DNA of 64,000 bases from Streptomyces sp. NBS 14/10 (GCF_002224125.1 NZ_NCSM01000042.1:127223-191222); one strand, 5' to 3'. Counted from the first letter of the stretch, positions 35,164 to 44,411 are shown. Numbers and translations: made by a program. Notes: generated by a model from the sequence alone, not told the origin.

Positions 35164-36159
35164 ATGATCGACCTGCCGCTCTCCGCGCTGGAAGTCGCCA
35201 TGGTCCAGGCCGGCACGCGGGCCGTGGACACGCTGCGCGACACCACGGCCTTCGCCCAGCGTCTCGACGCCCTCGGCTACCGCCGGCTCTGGTACGCCGA
35301 GCACCACCACTCCCCCGCCATCGGCGCGTTCCCGCCCGTCGTGCTCACCGCCCATGCGGCCGCGTCGACTTCGGCCATCCGCCTGGGCTCGGGAGGTGTT
35401 CTCGCGCCCAACCACGCCCCCATCATGCTGGCGGAACAGTTCGGCACACTCGCCGCGCTGCACCCCGACCGGATCGATCTGGGCATCGGCCGCGGTCCCG
35501 GCACCTTCGACGAGTCCACCGCCCGGGCGCTGCGGCGCGGCGCCGGGCCGACGACGGACGACGAGTACCGGGATGATGTGGCCTCCATGCTGCGGTTCCT
35601 GGTCGACGAGGTCGCGCTCGGCCCGCTTCCGGAGCCGTGGCTGCTGTCCTCCAGTACCGCGGGTGCCGCGCTCGCCGCGGAACTCGGCCTGCCCATCGCC
35701 TTCGCCCATCACATCCGCCCCGACAACACCCTGGCCGCGCTCGACCATTACCGTGCACACTTCGCCCCCTCCCCGTGGTGTGGCCGCCCCCGCGTGCTGG
35801 TGTGCGTGGAGACGGTGTGCGCCGAGACGCAGGAGGAGGCGGTACGGCTGGCCGGCCCGATGAACGTCGTCAAGGCCGGGCTCCTCAAGGGACACAGCGA
35901 GATCCCGTTCCCCACGCCCGCCGAGGCGTCCGCGCACCCGTTCACCGCGGAGGAGCGGCAGGCGCTGGCGGCCTTCGGGGCCCAGCAGGCGTACGGCACC
36001 CCCGAGACCGTCGTGCGGCGCCTGGCGGAACTGGCGGACGCGACCGGCGCGGACGAACTGATGCTGGTGACACCGGTCCATGCGTTGGCGGCCCGGCTGC
36101 GGTCGTACGAACTCGTCAAGCAGCACGCCCACGGGCCACGTCCGTCCGCTCCCCGCTGA
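35164..36159 (+). CDS. LLM-class flavin-dependent oxidoreductase
   Basis: 331 residues, luciferase-like TIM barrel of the MsnO8 type. The N-terminal LDALGYRRLWYAEHHHSP and IRLGSGGVLAPNHAPIMLAEQ, and the DRIDLGIGRGPG block, are standard. It would use FMN or F420 to oxidise an unknown small substrate. It stands alone between a terminator-like hairpin and the ABM gene on the other strand, so there is no pathway clue. Confidence 0.88.
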   Translation: MIDLPLSALEVAMVQAGTRAVDTLRDTTAFAQRLDALGYRRLWYAEHHHSPAIGAFPPVVLTAHAAASTSAIRLGSGGVLAPNHAPIMLAEQFGTLAALHPDRIDLGIGRGPGTFDESTARALRRGAGPTTDDEYRDDVASMLRFLVDEVALGPLPEPWLLSSSTAGAALAAELGLPIAFAHHIRPDNTLAALDHYRAHFAPSPWCGRPRVLVCVETVCAETQEEAVRLAGPMNVVKAGLLKGHSEIPFPTPAEASAHPFTAEERQALAAFGAQQAYGTPETVVRRLAELADATGADELMLVTPVHALAARLRSYELVKQHAHGPRPSAPR

Positions 36160-36206
36160 CGGTGGTGGCCGGAGCGGGCCGGGACCGGTTCGGTCCCGGC
36201 CGCCGG

Positions 36207-36503
36207 TCATGAGGCAAGGACGGAGCGTACGTGCTCGACCTGCGGCGCGGCGGCGAAGTACGGGCCGACGAGGGCCCGCCACCGGGTGAAGGCGTCGGAC
36301 TGGCGGAAGGTCACGGTGTGGTGTTCCAGGGTCTCCCACCGCACCATGAGCCGGTAGCGGGACGGTTCCTCGACGCTGCGGGTGAGGTCGATTCCCGCGC
36401 AGCCGTCCGCGGCGAGGAAGAGCGGGACGGCCTCGGCCACGGCCTTCTCGAACTCCTCCTCGCTGCCGGGGCGGACCTCGATCTGGGCGATCTCCGTGAT
36501 CAT
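36207..36503 (-). CDS. Antibiotic biosynthesis monooxygenase (ABM) domain protein
   Basis: 98 residues forming one dimeric ferredoxin-like ABM domain (MITEIAQIEVRPGSEEEF to YFAAAPQVEHVRSV). Members include cofactor-free quinone-forming oxygenases, haem-degrading enzymes and proteins of unknown role; the conserved VRWETLEHHTVTFRQSDAF is typical. It follows the RraA-like gene by 77 bp on the same strand and may be co-transcribed with it. Confidence 0.8.
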   Translation of the reverse strand: MITEIAQIEVRPGSEEEFEKAVAEAVPLFLAADGCAGIDLTRSVEEPSRYRLMVRWETLEHHTVTFRQSDAFTRWRALVGPYFAAAPQVEHVRSVLAS

Positions 36504-36580
36504 GCTCTGCTCCGTCTTCAGTCGGTGATCCCGGTCGCCACGAGAGTACGGGGTGCGTCCACGCGGGCGTAGATCGGCAG

Positions 36581-37075
36581 CTACCCGATCGACGTGGTTG
36601 CCGGAAGCAGCACCACCCCGTCCTCGTCGGCGTGCAGGATGTCGCCGGTGGTGAAGGTGACACCGCCGAAGGACACCGGAACGTCGACCTCGCCCTGCCC
36701 GGCCTTCCCGCTCTTGCGCGGGTTGGTGCCGAGGGCCTGCACACCGACGGACACGCGGGCCAGGGCGGCGACGTCCCGGACCGCGCCGAGGATCACGACG
36801 CCTGCCCAGCCGTTGTCCCGGGCGCGTTCGGCCATGAGGTCGCCGAGCAGCGCGGTGTGCAGGGAGGCGCGGCCGTCGACGACCACGACGTGTCCGTCGC
36901 CGGGCTCGCTGAGCAGGGTGTGCAGCAGCGCGTTGTCGTTGTGGCAGGAGACGGTCCGGATCGGCCCCGAGAAGGAGCGGACGGCCCCGTACGAGGTGAA
37001 CTGGACGTCGCAGACCCGCAGTTGGCCGCCGTACTGGTCGGCGAGGTCGGCGGTGGGGGTCGCGGTGGCGGGCAT
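36581..37075 (-). CDS. RraA/HMG-aldolase-like protein
   Basis: 164 residues of the RraA fold. The key GAVRDVAAL carries the Arg-Asp pair that in 4-hydroxy-4-methyl-2-oxoglutarate aldolases binds substrate and the divalent metal, and DVQFTSYG and GDGHVVVVDG also match. Family members either cleave 4-hydroxy-2-oxo acids to pyruvate or oxaloacetate plus a keto acid, or inhibit RNase E. Its position, divergent from a lactonase and near MFS and aconitase genes, favours a catabolic aldolase; this is inference. Confidence 0.75.
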   Translation of the reverse strand: MPATATPTADLADQYGGQLRVCDVQFTSYGAVRSFSGPIRTVSCHNDNALLHTLLSEPGDGHVVVVDGRASLHTALLGDLMAERARDNGWAGVVILGAVRDVAALARVSVGVQALGTNPRKSGKAGQGEVDVPVSFGGVTFTTGDILHADEDGVVLLPATTSIG

Positions 37076-37118
37076 CGGGTCCTCCTGGGACGGGAGCGGA
37101 GACGGAACCTACAGCCAT

Positions 37119-37148
37119 TGTTGTATCAAACGTCGCACAGATACAATT
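37119..37148 (+). promoter_or_regulatory. Promoter and GntR-type operator between rraA-like and lactonase genes
   Basis: TTGTATCA (37122-37129) and AGATACAA (37140-37147) form an inverted repeat with a 10-bp spacer. It overlaps a plausible promoter for the lactonase gene, TTGTTG (37119-37124), 18 bp, TACAAT (37143-37148). The same element with the same geometry recurs at 40644-40669. Confidence 0.7.
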
Positions 37149-37184
37149 CTCTCACCGGATCAGCCACCAGGGACAGGAGCCGAT

Positions 37185-38306
37185 GTGACCCTCACCGCCA
37201 ACAGTTCCACCCTCGCCTACGTGGGATCCCGGACCACGGCCGCACGCGAAGGCCGGGGCAAGGGCATCGAGGCGTACGACGTCGGACCCGACGGCGAGGG
37301 CTGGACACTGCTCCAGACCGTCGAGCTGGACAATCCGACGTTCCTGGCCATCGACCGCACTCGGCGCTTCCTGTACGCGGTGCACGGCGACCTCAGCCAC
37401 GTCAGCGCCTACCGCATCGATCCGGCCTCCGGGCTGCTCACCGCGCTCGGGCAGCAGGAGACCGGCGGCCGCAATCCGGCGCATCTCGCGGTGGATCCGT
37501 CCAACCGTTTCCTGGTGGTGGCCAACCACTCCTCCGGGACGGTGGCGACCCTCCCCCTGCTGGACGACGGCCGGCTCGGCCCGCTCGCCGATCTGCTCTC
37601 CCTGCCGGGCGAGCCGGGCCCGCACCGCGGCGAACAGACCGGCGCCAAGCCGCACCACGTGCCCTTCTCGCCCGACGGCCGCTTCATCGTCGTACCGGAC
37701 AAGGGGCTGGACCGGATCTTCACGCTCGCACTGGACACGGGATCCGGGAAGCTGTCGTACGGCCCCGTCCCGTCCGTCGCGACCCGTGAGTTCGCCGGCC
37801 CCCGGCACCTCGCCTTCCACCCCCATCTGCCGTACGCGTACACCGTCGACGAAGTGCGCTCGACGGTGACCTGCTACCACTGGGACGCCGGGCGCGGTGC
37901 TCTCCGAGCGCTCCAGGTCCTCGCCGGCACCGAGCCGACGACGACCGGTGACAGCCGGGGCGCGGAGATCGCGGTCAGCCCGGACGGGCGGTTCGTGTAC
38001 GCCTCCAACCGCGGTGGCGCGGGGGACACCAGCCCGGGCGGGCCCGAGCCCGACACCATCGGGGTGTTCAAGGTGTCCGCGAAGACGGGGCTGCTGCGGC
38101 CCGTGGGCTGGACCTCCACCGGGGGCATCCGGCCGCGGTTCTTCTGTCTGAGCCCGGACGGCCGGAAGCTGTACGCCGCCAATGAGCGCAGCCACACCAT
38201 CGTCACCTACGACGTCGACGCCGTGAGCGGCGGGCTCCGGCCCACCGGCCATGTGGTGCACACCGGCTCGCCGGTGTGTGTCCTCTTCCTCCGCCGGGAT
38301 TCGTAG
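37185..38306 (+). CDS. Lactonase-family seven-bladed beta-propeller protein
   Basis: 373 residues of the 6-phosphogluconolactonase / carboxymuconate cyclase propeller family. Blades repeat around SPDGRF or similar turns (FSPDGRFIVVPDKG, VSPDGRFVYASNRGG, LSPDGRKLYAANERS). GTG 37185 has AGGAG five bases upstream; an ATG two bases earlier is out of frame. Probably opens a sugar-acid or dicarboxylate lactone. It starts a unit continuing into the GntR gene 9 bp downstream. Confidence 0.85.
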   Translation: MTLTANSSTLAYVGSRTTAAREGRGKGIEAYDVGPDGEGWTLLQTVELDNPTFLAIDRTRRFLYAVHGDLSHVSAYRIDPASGLLTALGQQETGGRNPAHLAVDPSNRFLVVANHSSGTVATLPLLDDGRLGPLADLLSLPGEPGPHRGEQTGAKPHHVPFSPDGRFIVVPDKGLDRIFTLALDTGSGKLSYGPVPSVATREFAGPRHLAFHPHLPYAYTVDEVRSTVTCYHWDAGRGALRALQVLAGTEPTTTGDSRGAEIAVSPDGRFVYASNRGGAGDTSPGGPEPDTIGVFKVSAKTGLLRPVGWTSTGGIRPRFFCLSPDGRKLYAANERSHTIVTYDVDAVSGGLRPTGHVVHTGSPVCVLFLRRDS

Positions 38307-38315
38307 GATGAGGCT

Positions 38316-39251
38316 TTGCCGACCCACCACATGAAGAGCGCAGGAGCGATGTCGCGGCCCAATCTGACCACCTCCATGGCCACCCGACTGGTGGACCTGA
38401 TGCGCCGCAGCGGCCTCGAAGAGGGCGCCCATGTCACCGAGCAGTGGGCGGCTGACGAGTTGGAGGTCTCCCGTACGCCGGTGCGCAAGGCCATGGTCTT
38501 CCTGGCCGAGGTCGGCATCCTCGACCGGATCCCCAACCGCGGCTTCTTCCTCGCGCGTGACGCGGCCGCCCTCGCCCGGCCGGATCTGAGCGAGGGCGAG
38601 GACGTGGAGCAGTCGGCGTACTTCGAGATCGCGGACGACTACGTCGGCGGCCGCTTCACCGGCTCCTTCACCGCGGCCGACATCGGCCGCCGCTACCGGC
38701 TCACCCCCCGCCAGGCCGACCGGGTGCTGTCCCGGATGGAGGGCGAGGACCTGGTGCGGCGCAAGGCGGGCGGCCGGGGCTGGGAGTTCCAGCACGTCAT
38801 GGCCACCGCCGACGCACATGACCAGAGCTACCGGTTCCGGATGATCATCGAGCCGGCCGCACTGCTCGAGCCGGGCTTCACCGTGGACACCGACGCTTTC
38901 GCACGCCATCGGCAGCAGCAGGAAGCCCTGCTGCACGGGGACATCCTGCTGCTGCCGCGCGCCGAACTGTTCCAGGTCAACGCCTCGTTCCACGAGATGC
39001 TGGTGGGCTGCTCCGGCAACCAGTTCCTGCTCGACGCCGTACGGCGGCAGAACCGGCTGCGCCGGCTGATCGAGTACCGCCACCAGATCGACCGCTCCCG
39101 CCTCGCCAACCAGGCCCGGGAGCATCTGAGGCTCCTGGACCTGGTGGAGAGCGGGGACCTGAAGGAGGCATCCGCCTTCCTCGGCGCGCATCTGGACAGG
39201 GTGCGGTCGATCAAGACCGGGATCGGCGAGGAGAGCCGGCCGGAGAGCTAG
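38316..39251 (+). CDS. GntR-family regulator with two winged-helix domains and an FCD-like domain
   Basis: Up to 311 residues. A first winged helix (VTEQWAADELEVSRTPVRKA to RGFFLA) is followed by a second one (FTAADIGRRYRLTPRQADRV to RKAGGRGWEF) and a C-terminal all-helical FCD domain (from RMIIEPAALLEPGF). Most GntR proteins have only one DNA-binding domain. The start is uncertain: TTG 38316 has AGGA seven bases upstream and follows the lactonase stop by 9 bp; ATG 38331 and ATG 38349 are in frame but poorly spaced from any ribosome site. Its likely operators are at 37122-37147 and 40644-40669. Confidence 0.82.
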   Translation: MPTHHMKSAGAMSRPNLTTSMATRLVDLMRRSGLEEGAHVTEQWAADELEVSRTPVRKAMVFLAEVGILDRIPNRGFFLARDAAALARPDLSEGEDVEQSAYFEIADDYVGGRFTGSFTAADIGRRYRLTPRQADRVLSRMEGEDLVRRKAGGRGWEFQHVMATADAHDQSYRFRMIIEPAALLEPGFTVDTDAFARHRQQQEALLHGDILLLPRAELFQVNASFHEMLVGCSGNQFLLDAVRRQNRLRRLIEYRHQIDRSRLANQAREHLRLLDLVESGDLKEASAFLGAHLDRVRSIKTGIGEESRPES

Positions 39252-40600
39252 GACGTGACCGGCGAGGTCTGCTGAGCCTGGTCCGAGGTCGCGCTGGAGT
39301 CGACCGGGGGTGTCCCGCCTCCGCCCACCCTGATGGCCAGGGTGAGGACGAAGGCCACGGCGGTCAGCGCGCCCAGGAACAACAGGCCGCCGGTGGCGCT
39401 CCCCGTCGAGCCCTTGGCCCAGCCGATCGCGTACGGGCCGAAGAACCCGCCGAGGTTGCCGATGGAGTTGACCACCGCGACCGCGACGGCGGCCGTGGAG
39501 CGGGTCAGAAACAGCGTCGGCAGCGCCCAGAACGGCGATTTGAAGCTGTACATGCCGGTCAGCGAGATGGCGATCAGGGACATGCCCAGCACCGGCGAGT
39601 GGACGAAGCCCGCCGCACACAGGGCGACGGCCGCCAGCGCCAGCGGGATCGCCGAATGCAGCTTGCGCTCGGCCAGCCGGTCGGAGCGGCGCGACCACCA
39701 CACCATGCCCACCGCGGCGACGACATACGGAATCGCGCTGATGAAACCGATCGCGGTGTTGCCGAGACCGGAGGAGAACTCCTTCACGATCTGCGGCAGC
39801 CAGTAGCCGACGCCGAGGCTGCCGGCCTGGTAGACGAAGTAGATGACGGCCAGCAACAGCACTTTGGGGTCGGCCATCACCTTCAGCGTGCTCAGCTTCC
39901 TCGCCTGCGGGTTGGCCTGCTGTTCCTTGTCCAGCTCCGCCGTCAGCCACTGGCGCTGGCGCTCGGTCAGCCACTTCGCGTCGGTCGGCTTCTCGGTGAG
40001 CACGAAGTAGCAGGCGATGCCGAGCAGCACGGCCGGGGCGCCCTCCAGGATGAACATCCAGCGCCAGCCGCTGAGCCCGAACCAGTCGACATGGTCCATG
40101 ATCAGCGCGCTGAGCGGGGCGGCGAGGACGTACGAGGCGGGGATCGCGGTCAGGAACAGCGCGGTGGCGGTGGCGACCTCCTTCTTGCGGAACCAGTACG
40201 TGAGGTAGACGACGATGCCGGGGAAGAACCCGGCCTCGGCCACGCCCAGCAGGAAACGCAGGACGTAGAGCTGGGTGGCGGAGTGGGTGAAGGCCATGAC
40301 GGTGGCGAGGATGCCCCAGCTGACCAGGATCCGGGCGATCCAGCGGCGGGCGCCGAACCGGGCGAGCGCCAGGTTGCTGGGCACCTCGAAGAGGAAGTAG
40401 CCCCAGAAGAACAGGCCGGCGGCCAGGCCGAACGCCTGACTGCTCAGGCCCAGTTCCTTGTTCATCTCCAGGGCGGCGAACCCGATGTTCGCGCGGTCGA
40501 TGTAGTTCACGACGTAGAGCAGGAAGAGGAACGGGAGGATGCGCCGGGAAACGGTGCGCATCGTCGCGGTGGCCTCGCTCTGATCGACGTTGATCGCCAT
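39248..40600 (-). CDS. MFS transporter, anion:cation symporter (ACS) family
   Basis: 450 residues, 12 predicted transmembrane helices. The N-terminal YVVNYIDRANIGFAALEM, the motif A loop and GVAEAGFFPGIVVYLTYWF are characteristic of the ACS group, which takes up organic anions such as tartrate, hexuronates, glucarate and phthalate. GGAG six bases before ATG 40600 fixes the start. It converges on the GntR gene, the two stop codons sharing CTAG. It probably imports the acid metabolised by the neighbouring enzymes. Confidence 0.88.
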   Translation of the reverse strand: MAINVDQSEATATMRTVSRRILPFLFLLYVVNYIDRANIGFAALEMNKELGLSSQAFGLAAGLFFWGYFLFEVPSNLALARFGARRWIARILVSWGILATVMAFTHSATQLYVLRFLLGVAEAGFFPGIVVYLTYWFRKKEVATATALFLTAIPASYVLAAPLSALIMDHVDWFGLSGWRWMFILEGAPAVLLGIACYFVLTEKPTDAKWLTERQRQWLTAELDKEQQANPQARKLSTLKVMADPKVLLLAVIYFVYQAGSLGVGYWLPQIVKEFSSGLGNTAIGFISAIPYVVAAVGMVWWSRRSDRLAERKLHSAIPLALAAVALCAAGFVHSPVLGMSLIAISLTGMYSFKSPFWALPTLFLTRSTAAVAVAVVNSIGNLGGFFGPYAIGWAKGSTGSATGGLLFLGALTAVAFVLTLAIRVGGGGTPPVDSSATSDQAQQTSPVTS

Positions 40601-40643
40601 GAGGGGCTCCAGACGGCTCAAACGGCTGAGCGGGTTGAGCGGG

Positions 40644-40669
40644 TTGTATCAATGAGCGGCGTGAGACAA
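40644..40669. promoter_or_regulatory. Second GntR-type operator, upstream of MFS and aconitase genes
   Basis: TTGTATCA (40644-40651), ten bases, TGAGACAA (40662-40669), the same geometry as 37122-37147 with a mismatch in the second arm. It sits in the divergent gap between the MFS transporter and the aconitase gene. Confidence 0.68.
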
Positions 40670-40823
40670 TATGAGTGCGATACACCGCGAGGTCAAGGCA
40701 CCAGCAGGCATGTTTGTACTTCCTTGAATCGCCGATGCAATCTCACCGATGGCTGAGGCAATCCGCTGATGTGCTCTCGCCGATCTCGCCGACACACCAC
40801 CATGCCGACGACAGCAGGGGATC

Positions 40824-43469
40824 ATGAACGCCGACCACACCGCTGTGCTCACCGTCGAGGGACGCCCGTACCGCTATCAGCCCCTGGACCGGATCCTGCC
40901 CTCCGTGGAGCTGGACGCGCTGCCGTACGCGGTGCGGGTGCTGCTGGAGAACGTGGCACGACGCTCTCCCCAGGCGCTGCCGGACATGGTGGCGCGGGCC
41001 CGCGCCGGAAGCGGAGTCGGCGAGGTGCCGGTGCATCCGAACCGGATCATGCTGCACGACACCACATGTCTCCCGGCCCTGGCCGACTTCGCGGCCATGC
41101 GCGACAGCGTCGCCGAACTCGGCGGGGACCCCGAACGGCTCCAGCCGTCGATCCCCGTGGACCTGACCGTGGACCACTCCGTGATCGTCGAGGAGTACGG
41201 CCGCGCCGACGCCGTCGAGCGCAACCTCCTGATCGACTTCCGCCGCAACGGCGAGCGGTACGAGATGGTGAAGTGGGCCGAGCGCAGCGTACGCAACTTC
41301 CGGGTGGTCCCGCCCGGCACCGGGATCATCCACCAGGTCAACATGGAGGCGCTGGCCCGGGTGGTGTGGATGTCGGACCCGGAGGACGGCGGTCTGCCCT
41401 GGCTGCATCCGGACGTACTCGTCGCCACCGACAGCCACACCCCGATGATCAACGCCCTGGGCGTCGTCGGCTGGGGCGTTGGCGGCCTCGAAGGACAGGC
41501 CGCCATGCTCGGCGAACCGGTCACCATCCCCCACCCGGATGTGGTCGGCGTCCGGCTGACCGGCCGGCTGCGCCCCGGTGTCGGCGCCACCGATCTCGCG
41601 CTGACCCTCACCGAGCTGCTGCGCGCCACGGGCGTGGTGAACAAGTTCGTCGAGTTCTGCGGTGCCGGCGTCACCACGCTGGGCTGGGCCGAACGCGCCG
41701 CGGTGTCCAACATGGCGCCCGAGTACGGCGCGACCTGCGTCTACTTCCCGTACGACGACGAGACCGCCGCATATCTGCGGCTGAGCGGACGGGACGAGGA
41801 ACACGTACGTCTCGTCGACGCCTATCTCACCGCCCAGGGCCTCAAGCGCACCGAAGACCGCCCCGTCCCCCGCTACGACCAGCTGCTCGACCTCGATCTG
41901 GGCACCGTCGAGCCCAGCGTGGCCGGCCCGAACCTGCCACACCAGCGGCTGCCGCTGTACCGGGTCCCGGCCTCGTTCCGGCAGGCGGCGGGCCGTACGA
42001 CCACCGCGGCCGGCACCTTCGGAGAACCGCTGCCCGACGGCCCGGTCGCCATCGCCGCCATCACCAGCTGCACCAACACCGCCAACCCGGCCCTGATCGT
42101 GCAGGCGGGTCTGCTCGCCGAGCGGGCGGTCCGGGCGGGGCTGACCGCCAAGCCCTGGGTCAAGACGTCGCTCTCCCCCGGCTCACGGGTCGTCGAGGAG
42201 TATCTGCGCGAGGCCGGGCTGCTGCCCGCCCTGGAGCAGACCGGGTTCCATATCGTCGGCTTCGGCTGTATGACCTGCATCGGCAACTCGGGCCCGCTGC
42301 ACCCGGCGATGGAACACCTCGCGGAGGAGGGAGCGGCCGAGCCGGTGGCCGTCCTGTCCGGCAACCGCAACTTCGCGGGCCGGGTCAACCCGCGGATCTC
42401 CCTGTCGTATCTCGCCTCCCCGCCGCTGGTCGTCGCCTACGCCCTGGCCGGCTCGGTCCTGCACGACTTCGACCATGAGCCTTTGGGGACCGACCGCGAA
42501 GGCCGCCCCGTCCATCTCAAGGACCTGTGGCCCTCCGATGAGGACGTCGCCGCGTGTGTCGCGCGGTTCGTACGGCCGGAGATGTTCCGCGCCAACGCCG
42601 CGCGCATCCGGCAGGGCACCCGGGCCTGGCAGGAGATCGACGCACCCGGCGGCACCCGCTTCCCCTGGGCCCCGGAGTCGACGTATATCCGCCGCCCTCC
42701 GCATCTCACAGAGCTGTCCGCCCACCCGCCGGCCCACCTGAAGATCGACCGGGCCAGGGTCCTGCTGCTGCTCGGCGACAACGTCACGACCGACCACATC
42801 TCCCCCGCGGGCGCCGTCCCCGCCCGCAGCGCGGCCGGACAGTGGCTCACCGAGCGCGGGGTCGCCCGCCGCGATCTCAACCAGTACTCCACGCGCCGCA
42901 GCAACCACGAGGTCATGCTGCGCGGCGCCTTCACCAACGCCGCAGTCACCAATCTGCTGCTCAACGCCCCCGACGCGCAGCCGGAACCCGGCGGCCGTGC
43001 GTACACGGCCGACGGCACCCGCGTCCTGCCCGTCCACCAGGCCGCGCCGACCTACCGGGAGGCGGGCTGCGACCTGGTCGTCGTCGCCGGCCGCAACTAC
43101 GGGGCCGGCTCCAGCCGGGACTGGGCGGCCAAGGCCCAGGCCCTGCTGGGGGTGCGGGCGGTGATCGCCGAGTCGTACGAACGCATCCACCGCTCCAATC
43201 TGATCGGCATGGGCGTTCTGCCGTTCGAGTTCGCCGAGGGCGACGACGCGTCGTCCCATCCCTTCACCAGCGAACAGGAGCTGTCCTTCGAAGGGCTCGA
43301 CAGCCTGACCGTCGGCACCAACCGTGTCACCCTCCATCTGCGCGGCCCGGAAGCCGGCCATGCCACCGCGGTGCTACGGCTGCGGATCTTCTCCGGCCAG
43401 GAGCTGGACTACCTCCGGCACGGGGGCATCCTGCCGTACGTGGTCCGCCGCGCCCTCGCCACGTCATGA
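40824..43469 (+). CDS. Aconitase-family hydratase (AcnA type)
   Basis: 881 residues, full AcnA architecture with N-terminal three-domain core, linker and swivelling domain (GRNYGAGSSRDWAAKAQ). The [4Fe-4S] ligands are present: Cys416 in SCTNT, Cys482 and Cys485 in GCMTCIGN. Substrate residues RNF and RRSNHEVM are also conserved. Aconitases isomerise citrate and isocitrate; AcnD relatives act on 2-methylcitrate. Because it is divergent from a carboxylate transporter and shares its operator, a specialised catabolic role is likelier than the housekeeping TCA enzyme, but this is inference. Confidence 0.9.
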   Translation: MNADHTAVLTVEGRPYRYQPLDRILPSVELDALPYAVRVLLENVARRSPQALPDMVARARAGSGVGEVPVHPNRIMLHDTTCLPALADFAAMRDSVAELGGDPERLQPSIPVDLTVDHSVIVEEYGRADAVERNLLIDFRRNGERYEMVKWAERSVRNFRVVPPGTGIIHQVNMEALARVVWMSDPEDGGLPWLHPDVLVATDSHTPMINALGVVGWGVGGLEGQAAMLGEPVTIPHPDVVGVRLTGRLRPGVGATDLALTLTELLRATGVVNKFVEFCGAGVTTLGWAERAAVSNMAPEYGATCVYFPYDDETAAYLRLSGRDEEHVRLVDAYLTAQGLKRTEDRPVPRYDQLLDLDLGTVEPSVAGPNLPHQRLPLYRVPASFRQAAGRTTTAAGTFGEPLPDGPVAIAAITSCTNTANPALIVQAGLLAERAVRAGLTAKPWVKTSLSPGSRVVEEYLREAGLLPALEQTGFHIVGFGCMTCIGNSGPLHPAMEHLAEEGAAEPVAVLSGNRNFAGRVNPRISLSYLASPPLVVAYALAGSVLHDFDHEPLGTDREGRPVHLKDLWPSDEDVAACVARFVRPEMFRANAARIRQGTRAWQEIDAPGGTRFPWAPESTYIRRPPHLTELSAHPPAHLKIDRARVLLLLGDNVTTDHISPAGAVPARSAAGQWLTERGVARRDLNQYSTRRSNHEVMLRGAFTNAAVTNLLLNAPDAQPEPGGRAYTADGTRVLPVHQAAPTYREAGCDLVVVAGRNYGAGSSRDWAAKAQALLGVRAVIAESYERIHRSNLIGMGVLPFEFAEGDDASSHPFTSEQELSFEGLDSLTVGTNRVTLHLRGPEAGHATAVLRLRIFSGQELDYLRHGGILPYVVRRALATS

Positions 43470-43492
43470 ACGTTCCATCCTCACCCATACAT

Positions 43493-43510
43493 CAACCGGT
43501 TAACCGGTTG
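43493..43510. promoter_or_regulatory. Perfect 18-bp palindrome CAACCGGTTAACCGGTTG (site A)
   Basis: Best copy of an operator found also at 44456, 48785 and 49625. It lies between the 3' ends of the convergent aconitase and GntR genes, not in front of any recognisable gene. A good ribosome site, GGGAGGA, with a TTG codon follows at 43522-43535, as if a lost gene once began here. Confidence 0.75.
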
Positions 43511-43547
43511 CAGAGCCCCCTGGGAGGATCCGTTGCTCCCTACACCT

Positions 43548-44261
43548 TCACCGCCGCCCGCCGAGCCGAGCGCGCAGCCGACGGGTCGCCGAGTCCATAT
43601 GGGCGTGCATGGCCGCCCGCGCCGCACGCGGGTTCTTGGCCCGTACGGCCTCCAGTACGGCGTCGTGCTCGCCGAGCCGCCCCTCCCCCGGCTTACGGAT
43701 GTTCTGCCGGATCCACACCGCCACCAGCGCCTCCAGCCGGGCCTGGAGGCCGGCCAGGGCGCTGTTGTGCGAGGCCTGGGCCAGCGCCCGGTGGAAGGCC
43801 AGATCGGCCTCCAGATAGCGCTCGGGGTCGTCGTGTTCTGCCGCCATCTTGGCCAGATGGGCCTCCAGGGCGGTGACGTCGTTGTCCGTCCTGCGCAGGG
43901 CGGCCAGCTCCGCGAGGTCGACCTCCACGCACGCCCGCGCCTCCAGGAGCTCGTCCATGGTGTGGTCGCCCAGCATCAGCCCCCACTCCAGGACCTGCGG
44001 CAACAGGTCCGAGGTGGCGCCGCGCAGATAGGTGCCGTCGCCCTGCCGGATCTCCAGGAGCCCGAGCAGCGACAGGGACTTGAGCGCTTCGCGCACGGCC
44101 GAGCGGCCCACGCCGAAGGTCTCCGCGAGCTCCCGCTCGGGCGGCAGCCGGTCACCGGCCTTGAGCTGGCCCGACACCAGCAGATGATCCAGCAGGCGGC
44201 GCGCCACCTCCACCGCGGGAGCCTGCGGCTCCTCCCGTTCGATCCGTGCCAGCCCGGCCAT
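43548..44261 (-). CDS. GntR/FadR-type regulator (FCD domain), paralogue 1
   Basis: 237 residues. N-terminal winged helix (KAGDRLPPERELAETFGVGR, SAVREALKSLSLLGLLEIRQ) and an FCD ligand domain with the metal-binding pattern Asp/His (EADLAFHRAL, EHDAVLEAV). GGAGG eight bases before ATG 44261 sets the start; the frame is open to 44324. It is divergent from the ABC importer operon. It is the same length as paralogue 2 at 48857 and similar throughout, and both probably bind the CAACCGGTTAACCGGTTG element. Confidence 0.9.
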   Translation of the reverse strand: MAGLARIEREEPQAPAVEVARRLLDHLLVSGQLKAGDRLPPERELAETFGVGRSAVREALKSLSLLGLLEIRQGDGTYLRGATSDLLPQVLEWGLMLGDHTMDELLEARACVEVDLAELAALRRTDNDVTALEAHLAKMAAEHDDPERYLEADLAFHRALAQASHNSALAGLQARLEALVAVWIRQNIRKPGEGRLGEHDAVLEAVRAKNPRAARAAMHAHMDSATRRLRARLGGRR

Positions 44262-44411
44262 GCCCGCAGCCTCCCCAATCCGGTGGTCCCCCGGCGCGGC
44301 AGGACTGTCGCGCACGATCGACACCGTAACCCTCCGCGACCCCGATGCCGTACGCCCGGGGTCGCACGTCCGCCGCCCGGAAATCCCGGCACGATCTCCA
44401 GTCGATCCCCC

